A program made the translations under genes and the position numbers. A DNA stretch of 6,212 nucleotides from Thioalkalivibrio sp. (GTDB lineage: Bacteria; Pseudomonadota; Gammaproteobacteria; Ectothiorhodospirales; Ectothiorhodospiraceae): assembly GCA_003563455.1 (NCBI GenBank), contig PWRV01000260.1, forward strand, positions 1 through 6,212, in the 5' to 3' direction. The notes under the pieces are model-generated. The model searched no databases and was not told the origin of the DNA. It was given only the letters and a program-made list of their open reading frames with translations. Positions 1 to 5,794 of this stretch are shown here, in pieces (positions within the stretch are counted from its first letter, which is position 1; each line of letters opens with the position of its first letter).

Positions 1-369
1 ATCCACCTGCGCGCCCGACTCGATTCCGGGACGGAAGTCGCGTCGCGAGTGAAACAGGGTGCTCAGGTGTGCGAAGACCGCATGCGGGTTGGCGACCAGG
101 ACATAGCTGCGGCGCCCGGAGTCGAGCGCCGCCACCGGGGCAAGATCCTGCTGCACCAGCACGATGCCGGCGTGCGAGGATCGCGCCGCATCGAGGTGGC
201 GCCGGCTGACCGCAAAGACGATGTCCTGCGCGCCGGCCCGCTTCAGCGTTGCAAGCCGGTGCCCCCTGCGACCGGGGTCTCCCGCAACCTCGCCGTCGAA
301 GCGATCGGCGATCTCTGCCGCCGAGAGCCCCTGGTCAGCGAAGCTGCTGCATGACGGTGATGATGTCAT
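1..369 (-). CDS. lpxD: LpxD, UDP-3-O-(3-hydroxyacyl)glucosamine N-acyltransferase, N-terminal 123 residues (3' end beyond window)
   Basis: LpxD transfers a 3-hydroxyacyl chain from acyl carrier protein to the 2-amino group of UDP-3-O-acyl-glucosamine, the third step of lipid A synthesis, in the cytoplasm. Translating the minus strand from ATG 369-367 gives an uninterrupted frame to the window edge. Residues 15-110 read as the N-terminal uridine-binding domain: LSAAEIADRFDGEVAGD (15-31), a LATLKRAGAQDIVFAVS stretch (39-55), and YVLVANPHAVFAHLSTLFH (89-107). These resemble the TLGQLA..., LATLQ..., LVVANPYLAYA-type segments of known LpxD proteins. The left-handed beta-helix that carries the catalytic histidine is outside the window. 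The start overlaps skp by 35 nt and has no good Shine-Dalgarno, so translational coupling is likely. No other ATG, GTG or TTG lies between it and the conserved domain, and an in-frame stop lies upstream. The first ~14 residues, rich in serine, are extra relative to E. coli LpxD. Function is certain from homology and context; the start is less sure. Confidence 0.93.
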   Translation of the reverse strand, partial: MTSSPSCSSFADQGLSAAEIADRFDGEVAGDPGRRGHRLATLKRAGAQDIVFAVSRRHLDAARSSHAGIVLVQQDLAPVAALDSGRRSYVLVANPHAVFAHLSTLFHSRRDFRPGIESGAQVD

Positions 370-847
370 CCGTGATGTCGATCCGGTCGCTGGCGTAGAG
401 CACGTTGCGTTCGGTCACGATCAGGTCGACGTTCCGTTCCCGGGCGAGTTCGATGATTGCGTCGTTGATCAGGCGCTGAAGTTTTGCGAGTTCCTCGTTC
501 CGACGCACGTTCAGGTCCTCGGTGAAGTTCTCCTGGGCCCGTCGGAACTCGCGCGAGCGCGCGGTGAACTCGCGCTCGAGGTCCGCCCGCTGGTTCGCGG
601 TCATCAGGTCTCCCTCGCGCTCGAGCCGGTCGCGCAGCCGCTGGAGTTCCTCGCGCTCCGCCACCAGTTGCGAATCACGGGGCGAAAACTCCTTTTCGAG
701 TTCGCGCATCGCCTCCTCCGCCTGCGGGGAGTCCTCGAGGATATTGTTCATGTTCACGAAGGCGACATTCTGCGCCGCCAGCGGACCCGGCACCAGCAGC
801 GCGGCCAGTGCCAGCGCGCCGAAAAGGATTCCGGTTGCTCTGTTCAT
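335..847 (-). CDS. skp: Skp/OmpH family periplasmic chaperone, complete, unusually acidic
   Basis: Skp is a trimeric periplasmic holdase that keeps outer-membrane proteins unfolded on their way to BamA. The chosen ATG at 847 gives 170 residues. It is preceded by a consensus AGGAGG five bases upstream and starts a clear signal peptide: N-terminal Arg3, hydrophobic core 7-19, likely cleavage after LAA at 23-25. An in-frame start further upstream (928) would sit inside bamA and add 27 residues ahead of the signal peptide, so I reject it. The mature protein (about 145 residues; E. coli about 141) begins with the short beta strand NVAFVNMNNIL (27-37). It continues as long charged helices forming the coiled-coil tentacles (about 41-138), then returns to the body with DLIVTERNVLYAS (141-153). 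By hand count the mature chain has about 33 Asp/Glu against 23 Lys/Arg, only two of them lysine; E. coli Skp is basic. Its position between bamA and lpxD is the conserved one. Confidence 0.95.
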   Translation of the reverse strand: MNRATGILFGALALAALLVPGPLAAQNVAFVNMNNILEDSPQAEEAMRELEKEFSPRDSQLVAEREELQRLRDRLEREGDLMTANQRADLEREFTARSREFRRAQENFTEDLNVRRNEELAKLQRLINDAIIELARERNVDLIVTERNVLYASDRIDITDDIITVMQQLR

Positions 848-848
848 G

Positions 849-867
849 CCCGCCTCCTGCCTGCGGG
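849..867 (-). other. Predicted small RNA hairpin presenting the skp ribosome-binding site
   Basis: In the transcript, CCCGC (867-863) can pair with GCGGG (853-849), giving a 5-bp all-GC stem around a 9-nt loop. The loop holds AGGAG of the skp Shine-Dalgarno; the last G of the AGGAGG lies in the stem. The 3' arm of the stem fills the space between the Shine-Dalgarno and the ATG, with one base between. The complementarity is seen in the sequence; any effect on translation is inferred. In such GC-rich DNA a 5-bp stem can arise by chance. Confidence 0.35.
853..858 (-). promoter_or_regulatory. Shine-Dalgarno of skp
   Basis: A perfect AGGAGG on the minus strand ends five bases before the ATG at 847. 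It is the strongest ribosome-binding site in the window. It fixes the skp start, ruling out the longer frame that begins at 928 within bamA. Confidence 0.85.
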
Positions 868-896
868 GTGGTTGCGATATCGGGCGTGCTTCGAGG

Positions 897-3182
897 TCAG
901 AAGCTGGCACCGAGAAGGAACTGCACATTCTGAATGTCGTCTCCCCGCTTGTCGCGCAGGGGTTCGGCGTAGCTGAAGCTGAGCGGGCCGACCGGCGACA
1001 TCCAGGTCAGCGCCAGACCCGCCGAAGCCCGCAGCTCGTCGGTCTCGAAGTCGCGGAACCTCTCGTAGACCTGTCCGGCATCCACGAAGGCGCTCATGCG
1101 CACGGATTCGTTGTCCGCCGCGAGCGGCAGCGGGAAGAAGAGCTCGGCCGACGCGGTGGTGCGGAACGCCCCGCCGAAGGGCTCGTCGTTACTGTCCCGG
1201 GGCCCGAGACTGTTGTCCTCGAAGCCCCGCACCGACCGGATGCCGCCAGCGAAGAAGTGCTCGAAGAAGGGCAGCGTGTCGGTTCCACCATAGCCCTCGC
1301 CGTACCCCAGGCCGAGCGAAAAGCTCAGCGAGTAGTCGTCCGACAGCTTGAAGATCTCCTGGCCACTGTAGGTGAGGCGGTAGTACTGCAGGTCGCTTCC
1401 GGGCAACGCAACGTCCGCACCGAGCCGGTGCCGCCGGCCGGAGGAGGCAAAGATCGTCCGATCGCGGGTGTCGTGAGTGTAGGAGATTTCAGTGGAGAAA
1501 ATGTCGTAGCGGTCACCCTCGCGGTCGAGGAAGTCGGTGATCTCGACCGGAGTGGTCGCAACGGTCAGGATTTCGATGTTCTCGTAGCCCGGCCTGATGT
1601 TCAGGGTGTCAAACTCCGAGAACGGGATGCCGTAGGTCACGTTGGCGCCAAAGCGGTTCGACGTGAATCGCGAGATGTTCGCCTCCTCGGCGTCGATCTT
1701 CTGGTAGAAGACCGAGAACCCGCGCGTTGCCCCGTGGATCGAGTAATGCGGGTTCAGCACGCTGACGTTGAACAGCTGCGAGACCTGGCTGTTGCTGAGC
1801 GAGATTGTCACCCGGTTGCCGGTCCCCATGAAATTGTCCTGGCTCAGGCTTGCGGTCAGCAGGACCCCCTGGCTCTGCGAGAAACCGGCCCCCAGCGAAA
1901 GGGCACCGGAGAGGCGTTCGCGCACGCTGATCTCGAGGTCCACCTGGTCCTCGGTCCCCGGCACGCGGCGTGTCTCGAGGCTCACCGTCTCGACGAAGGG
2001 CAGGCGCTGCAAACGGGTGCGCGAGCGGTCGACCAGGTCGCCGTTGAACCAAGCACCCTCCATCTGTCGAAGCTCACGCCGATAGACGGACTCCTGGGTC
2101 CGCGTATTCCCGGTGATCGTGATCCGCCGCACGTAGACGCGCGGGCCGGGATCGACGAAGAAAGTCATCGCCACCTGCTGTTCCTGTTCGTCCACCTCCG
2201 GAATCGGATTCACGTTGGCAAAGGCGAAGCCCTCGACGCCCAGGCGGCGGGTGATCCGCTCTGCAGAGTCCACGACCTGCCTGCGCGAGAAGATCTCGCC
2301 GGGTTCAACCTCAATCAGCTCACGCAGTTCCTCCGCCGGCACCACCAGGTCCCCTGCGACATTCACCGCCCCGATCCGGAACTGCTCGCCCTCGTCGACA
2401 TTGATGGTGATGTAGATGTCGCGACGATCCGGGGTCAGTGTGACCTGGGTCGAGTCCACATCGAAGTTCAGGAACCCGGCATCCAGATAGCGCGAGCGCA
2501 GCCGCTCGAGATCCCCCGCCAGCTTCTCGCGGGAATAGTTGTCGCGCCGGCTCAGGAAGGCCCACCAGCGCGGCACGCCGGACTCGAACCTGCGCGTGAT
2601 CTCCCGGTTTTCGAAGGCTTCGTTGCCCACGATGTTGACCTTGCGGATCTTTGCGACCCGGCCCTCCGCGATCGTGATGTCCACGTCGACGCGGTTGCGG
2701 GGCAGCTCGGTGATCTCGATGTCGATCTCCACGTTGTAGCGGCCGCGGGCGAGGTATTGCTGGCGCAGCTCGGTTTCGATCTGGTCGAGAACGGTGCGAT
2801 TGAACACCCGCCCGGCCTGCAGACCCACGCCCCGCAGCGCCTCGGTCAGCCCCTCGGACGGGATGTCGCGGTTTCCGGTAAAGCGGATCTCGTTGATTGC
2901 CGGTCGTTCCTCGACGATCACGACGAGCACGTTGTCCCGCCGCGCGAGTTCCACATCGGAGAAAAAGCCGGTCTGGTACAGCGCGCGGATAACCTCGGCA
3001 CTGCGGGCATCGTCGAAGGTGTCACCGACCTGTACCGGCATGTAGGTCAGCGCCGTACCGGCGGTGATGCGTTCCAGACCCTCGATCTCGATGTCCTCGA
3101 CCACGTAGGACTGCGCCCAGATCAAACCGGAGGTCAACAGCAGTCCGGCCAGCATCACAGCGCGCACAAGGTATCGAATCAT
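897..3182 (-). CDS. bamA: BamA, outer-membrane protein assembly factor, complete
   Basis: BamA is the Omp85-family core of the BAM complex, which folds and inserts beta-barrel proteins into the outer membrane. The 761 residues begin with a signal peptide (Arg3/Arg7, hydrophobic 8-21, likely cleavage after IWA at 21-23). Five POTRA domains follow, roughly 26-93, 94-176, 177-265, 266-346 and 347-422; the recurring beta-strand pattern is visible (IEIEGLERI, IRFTGNRDI, VNIVGNEAF, VNVAGDLVV, ITITGNTRT). The rest, about 425-761, is the 16-strand barrel. VRGF at 651-654 is the hallmark loop-6 motif that reaches into the barrel. The chain ends in the aromatic phenylalanine of the C-terminal beta-signal (VQFLLGASF). 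E. coli BamA is 810 residues, so this one is about 49 shorter, probably in surface loops. I find no cysteine in it, whereas E. coli BamA has a pair in loop 6. The gene lies 37 nt after rseP and 49 nt before skp. No in-frame upstream start exists before rseP coding sequence, so ATG 3182 is kept although its ribosome-binding site is closely spaced. Confidence 0.98.
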   Translation of the reverse strand: MIRYLVRAVMLAGLLLTSGLIWAQSYVVEDIEIEGLERITAGTALTYMPVQVGDTFDDARSAEVIRALYQTGFFSDVELARRDNVLVVIVEERPAINEIRFTGNRDIPSEGLTEALRGVGLQAGRVFNRTVLDQIETELRQQYLARGRYNVEIDIEITELPRNRVDVDITIAEGRVAKIRKVNIVGNEAFENREITRRFESGVPRWWAFLSRRDNYSREKLAGDLERLRSRYLDAGFLNFDVDSTQVTLTPDRRDIYITINVDEGEQFRIGAVNVAGDLVVPAEELRELIEVEPGEIFSRRQVVDSAERITRRLGVEGFAFANVNPIPEVDEQEQQVAMTFFVDPGPRVYVRRITITGNTRTQESVYRRELRQMEGAWFNGDLVDRSRTRLQRLPFVETVSLETRRVPGTEDQVDLEISVRERLSGALSLGAGFSQSQGVLLTASLSQDNFMGTGNRVTISLSNSQVSQLFNVSVLNPHYSIHGATRGFSVFYQKIDAEEANISRFTSNRFGANVTYGIPFSEFDTLNIRPGYENIEILTVATTPVEITDFLDREGDRYDIFSTEISYTHDTRDRTIFASSGRRHRLGADVALPGSDLQYYRLTYSGQEIFKLSDDYSLSFSLGLGYGEGYGGTDTLPFFEHFFAGGIRSVRGFEDNSLGPRDSNDEPFGGAFRTTASAELFFPLPLAADNESVRMSAFVDAGQVYERFRDFETDELRASAGLALTWMSPVGPLSFSYAEPLRDKRGDDIQNVQFLLGASF

Positions 3183-3183
3183 G

Positions 3184-3189
3184 TCCTTC
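3184..3189 (-). promoter_or_regulatory. Shine-Dalgarno-like site of bamA, unusually close to the start
   Basis: GAAGGA on the minus strand is followed by a single C and then the ATG at 3182-3180. One base is much shorter than the usual five to nine. The next possible in-frame starts (GTG codon 6, 16 nt from this site; GTG codon 9 and ATG codon 10) would clip the positively charged end of the signal peptide and have no better site. The annotated start is therefore retained with a possibly inefficient initiation. Confidence 0.5.
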
Positions 3190-3201
3190 GCCAGGTCGAT
3201 G

Positions 3202-3229
3202 GGTCCGCGACCGCCCGGCTCAGCCGAGC
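3202..3229 (-). other. Two tandem predicted hairpins at the rseP stop / rseP-bamA junction
   Basis: On the minus strand GCTCGGC (3229-3223) and GCCGGGC (3219-3213) form a 7-bp stem with one G-T wobble, and the three-base loop is exactly the rseP stop codon TGA. It is followed without a gap by GGTC-GCG-GACC (3212-3202), a perfect 4-bp stem with a three-base loop. No T tract follows, so this is not a standard intrinsic terminator. It sits 19 nt before the bamA ATG. It could be an mRNA-stability or processing element or a chance product of high GC content. Confidence 0.35.
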
Positions 3230-4581
3230 AGACGCGCGAAGTCGTTGTAGAACGCGAGCAGCATCAGGGCCGCAATCGCAAGCAGACCCAATTGCTGACC
3301 AATCAGCTGGGTCCGCTCGGAGACGGCGCTGCCCTTGATCCACTCCGCCAGGTTGTACATCAGGTGGCCGCCATCGAGCACAGGAATCGGCAGCAGATTG
3401 ATGATACCCAGCGACACGCTGACCAGGGCGAGAAAGCCAAGAAAGGCCGTGATGCCGAGGATCGCAGTCATGCCCGCGTACTCGGCGATTGTAACCGGTC
3501 CGGCGATGTTTTTGACCGACGCCTCGCCGGTAATCATGCGCCACAGGACGCGCAGCGTCAGGGTGCTGACCTCCCAGGTCCGGGCCGCACCACTGACGAA
3601 ACCCTCCACCGGGCCCAGACGCACCAGCGTCGCGATTTCCTGCATCTGCGGCTGATCCGCATCGACACCGGCACCGATGCGGCCGCGCCGTTCACCGTCG
3701 ATCTCGACTTCCGCAGGCACCACGCGCAGCTCGAGCAGGCGATCGTCGCGCTCCACACGGAGCTGCAGCGGCTCCCCGGGGGCCGCCTGGATCTGCTCCA
3801 CCCAGCCGGCCCAGGAATCGACCGGTTCGCTGTCAACCGCGACCACGCGATCGCCCGGCTGCAGGCCGGCTTCGGACGCGGGACTACCGCGTTCGACGCT
3901 GCCGATCAGCGGCTGGAGTTCCGGTCGGTAGGGCCGTATGCCGAGCCGTTCCAGAAACTGGCCTTCGGCCAGCAGGTCCCGGCGGTTCTCAAGGGGGACG
4001 GTCCGCTGGACCTCGCGTCCATCGCGGTCGAGCACCGTGAGCGTGACCTCGTCGGCCCGCACCGCGTAATCGAGCAATCGGAGGTTGGCCTGATCCCAGT
4101 CCTGGACCCGGCGGTCACCCACCATCACGATCTCGTCGCCGTGCTGCAACCCTCCTGCGGCGGCCGCACTCGTGGGGTCCACCTCCCCGACGATCGGCTT
4201 GAGCCCCGGCACCCCGATCATGAACATCACCGCGTAGGCGACGAGGGCGAACAGGAAGTTGGCCACGGGGCCGGCGGCGATCACGAAGTTGCGCGCGCTC
4301 AGACGTTTCCGGTTGAAGGCGCGATGGGCCTCGGCGTCCGCCACGGGCGCCTCGCGCTCGTCCAGCATCTTCACGTAACCGCCCAGCGGGATCGCGGCAA
4401 TCACGAACTCGGTGCGGTCGCGACCGAACAGGCGGCGATAGATCGGCTTGCCGAAGCCGATGGAGAAGCGCAGCACCTTCACGCCCATCAGGCGAGCGGC
4501 CAGGTAGTGCCCGTATTCGTGGATCGTCACGAGCACGCCGATGGCCACGATGAAGGCGGCAAGGCTGGTCAGAATGGTCAT
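3220..4581 (-). CDS. rseP: RseP, site-2 intramembrane zinc metalloprotease, complete
   Basis: RseP is an inner-membrane protease. In E. coli it makes the second cut in the anti-sigma factor RseA, releasing sigma-E when outer-membrane proteins misfold, and it also clears signal-peptide remnants. The 453 residues (E. coli 450) carry the metal motif HEYGH at 21-25 in the first membrane segment (about 5-27) and the third zinc ligand in VLDGGH (Asp403). GFGKPI (42-47) and IPLGGYVKM (64-72) follow the first segment, and GPVANF (104-109) is in the second (about 98-121). Two PDZ domains are visible, about 127-200 (GLQHGDEIVMVGDRRV) and 222-292 (GSPASEAGLQPGDRVVAVD). IAGPVTI at 359-365 precedes the third membrane segment (about 373-397), and the last is about 430-447. 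The gene starts 12 nt after dxr with only a weak Shine-Dalgarno, suggesting coupling. A three-codon frame ATG AGC GAA TGA (4589-4578) ends across the rseP ATG. The substrate in this organism is assumed, since no RseA is in view. Confidence 0.97.
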   Translation of the reverse strand: MTILTSLAAFIVAIGVLVTIHEYGHYLAARLMGVKVLRFSIGFGKPIYRRLFGRDRTEFVIAAIPLGGYVKMLDEREAPVADAEAHRAFNRKRLSARNFVIAAGPVANFLFALVAYAVMFMIGVPGLKPIVGEVDPTSAAAAGGLQHGDEIVMVGDRRVQDWDQANLRLLDYAVRADEVTLTVLDRDGREVQRTVPLENRRDLLAEGQFLERLGIRPYRPELQPLIGSVERGSPASEAGLQPGDRVVAVDSEPVDSWAGWVEQIQAAPGEPLQLRVERDDRLLELRVVPAEVEIDGERRGRIGAGVDADQPQMQEIATLVRLGPVEGFVSGAARTWEVSTLTLRVLWRMITGEASVKNIAGPVTIAEYAGMTAILGITAFLGFLALVSVSLGIINLLPIPVLDGGHLMYNLAEWIKGSAVSERTQLIGQQLGLLAIAALMLLAFYNDFARLLG

Positions 4582-4593
4582 TCGCTCATCTAG

Positions 4594-5793
4594 TCACGGC
4601 CGGTGGCCATGTCGGTCTACCCATTGGCTTGCATAGTCCCGCGCCTCGGCGTCGGCCGCAAGAATCCCTTCAAGCGAATCCGCGGGACCCGAGCTCACGG
4701 CATCCAGGGTCGCGGCGATGCCCTGCGCGATGGTCGGGAAACCGATCCGGCAATCCAGAAAGGCCTGCACCGCCACCTCGTTGGCCGCATTCAGTATAGT
4801 GGTGGCGGTTCCGCCCGATGCAAGGGCATCATAGGCCAGATCGAGGCAGGGAAACCGCTCCGGCGGCGGCGGGGTGAAGTCCAGGCGGCCGACCGCAAAC
4901 AGGTCCAGCGGATTCACCCCCGAAGCCATGCGTCGCGGCCAGGCCAGCGCGTGTGCGATCGGCGTACGCATGTCCGGGTTGCCCAGCTGCGCGAGCACTG
5001 ATCCGTCGGCATAGGCGACCATCGAGTGCACGACACTCTGCGGATGCAGCACCACCTGGATCGCCTCCGGCTGCAGCGCGAACAGCCAGCGCGCCTCGAT
5101 CACCTCGAGCCCCTTGTTCATCATCGTCGCCGAGTCCACCGAGATCTTGCGCCCCATTTCCCAGTTCGGATGGGCGCAGGCCTCCTCCGGCGTGATTTCG
5201 CCGAACCGATCCAGGGGGCGTTCCCGGAACGGCCCTCCGGAGGCGGTCAGCCAGATCCGTTCGGCGCCACACGACTGCACGGTGTCACCGCAGGTGTAAC
5301 CCTCGGGCAGACACTGGAAGATCGCGTTGTGCTCGCTGTCCACCGGCAGCAGCCTGGCTCCGCTCCGGGCCACCGCGTCGATCAGCAGCGCCCCGGACAT
5401 CACCAGCGACTCCTTGTTCGCGAGCAGCAGACGCTTGCCGGCCTCGGCGGCCGCGAGGGTTGGCAACAGACCGGCGGCACCAACGATGGCGGCCATCACC
5501 ACGTCGACCTCGGGTTCGGAAGCGACCTCGACCAGCGCGTCGACGCCAACACGCACCTGCGTGGCGACGCCCGCACGCTGAAGCAGGTCGCGCAGCGCGG
5601 CACCCGCCTCCGGATCCACCATCACCGCCACCGCCGGCCGGTGCTCCAGGCACTGCTCGGCGAGCTTCTCGACGTTCGCCTGTGCGGTCAGCGCGTGGAC
5701 CTCGAAGCGCTCCGGATCCCGCGCGATCACGTCCAGGGTGCTGACCCCGATGCTGCCCGTTGAGCCAAGGATCGTCACGCGTTCCACGGCCAT
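4594..5793 (-). CDS. dxr: Dxr, 1-deoxy-D-xylulose 5-phosphate reductoisomerase, complete
   Basis: Dxr (IspC) converts 1-deoxy-D-xylulose 5-phosphate to 2-C-methyl-D-erythritol 4-phosphate with NADPH and a divalent metal. This is the first committed step of the MEP isoprenoid pathway and the target of fosmidomycin. The 399 residues match the E. coli length (398). The N-terminal NADPH site is GSTGSIG at 10-16; ANKESLV is at 125-131. The metal and substrate residues are all present: Asp152, Ser153 and Glu154 in PVDSEHNAIFQ, Ser185 in TASGGPFRE, His208 and Trp211 in the HPNWEMG active-site loop, Ser221, Asn226, Lys227, Glu230 and Glu233 in SVDSATMMNKGLEVIEA. HPQSVVHSMV (250-259) follows. ATG 5793 is one base after the cdsA stop and eight bases after a GGGAG. 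The enzyme makes isoprenoids for undecaprenyl phosphate and quinones, so its place in an envelope cluster makes sense. Two TCA codons (11 and 265) occur, while rseP, bamA and skp have none. Cysteines 161, 168 and 175 are evenly spaced. Confidence 0.98.
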   Translation of the reverse strand: MAVERVTILGSTGSIGVSTLDVIARDPERFEVHALTAQANVEKLAEQCLEHRPAVAVMVDPEAGAALRDLLQRAGVATQVRVGVDALVEVASEPEVDVVMAAIVGAAGLLPTLAAAEAGKRLLLANKESLVMSGALLIDAVARSGARLLPVDSEHNAIFQCLPEGYTCGDTVQSCGAERIWLTASGGPFRERPLDRFGEITPEEACAHPNWEMGRKISVDSATMMNKGLEVIEARWLFALQPEAIQVVLHPQSVVHSMVAYADGSVLAQLGNPDMRTPIAHALAWPRRMASGVNPLDLFAVGRLDFTPPPPERFPCLDLAYDALASGGTATTILNAANEVAVQAFLDCRIGFPTIAQGIAATLDAVSSGPADSLEGILAADAEARDYASQWVDRHGHRP

Positions 5794-5794
5794 C

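Noticed and set aside
848..896. Terminator or small gene in the bamA-skp gap
   Set aside because: No stem followed by a T tract and no room for a gene; it holds the skp ribosome-binding site and little else.
335..928. Longer skp frame starting at 928 (27 extra residues)
   Set aside because: It would start inside bamA and place a polar stretch ahead of an obvious signal peptide; ATG 847 has a perfect AGGAGG.
2449..2468. Possible sigma-E -35 element (GAACTT on the minus strand) within bamA upstream of skp
   Set aside because: No matching -10 (TCTGA-like) at the required spacing; it is a coding match only. I found no convincing promoter anywhere in the window.
522..3338. 938-codon open frame on the plus strand opposite bamA and skp
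   Set aside because: It is in codon register with the bamA antisense and stays open only because bamA lacks TTA, CTA and TCA codons. The product has no recognisable domain, and the minus strand clearly encodes BamA.
3181..4593. 470-codon open frame on the plus strand opposite rseP
   Set aside because: Same antisense register effect; its extent mirrors rseP, and its translation resembles no protein family I know.
5026..5763. 245-codon open frame on the plus strand opposite dxr
   Set aside because: Antisense shadow bounded by the two TCA codons of dxr; the opposite strand carries all Dxr motifs.
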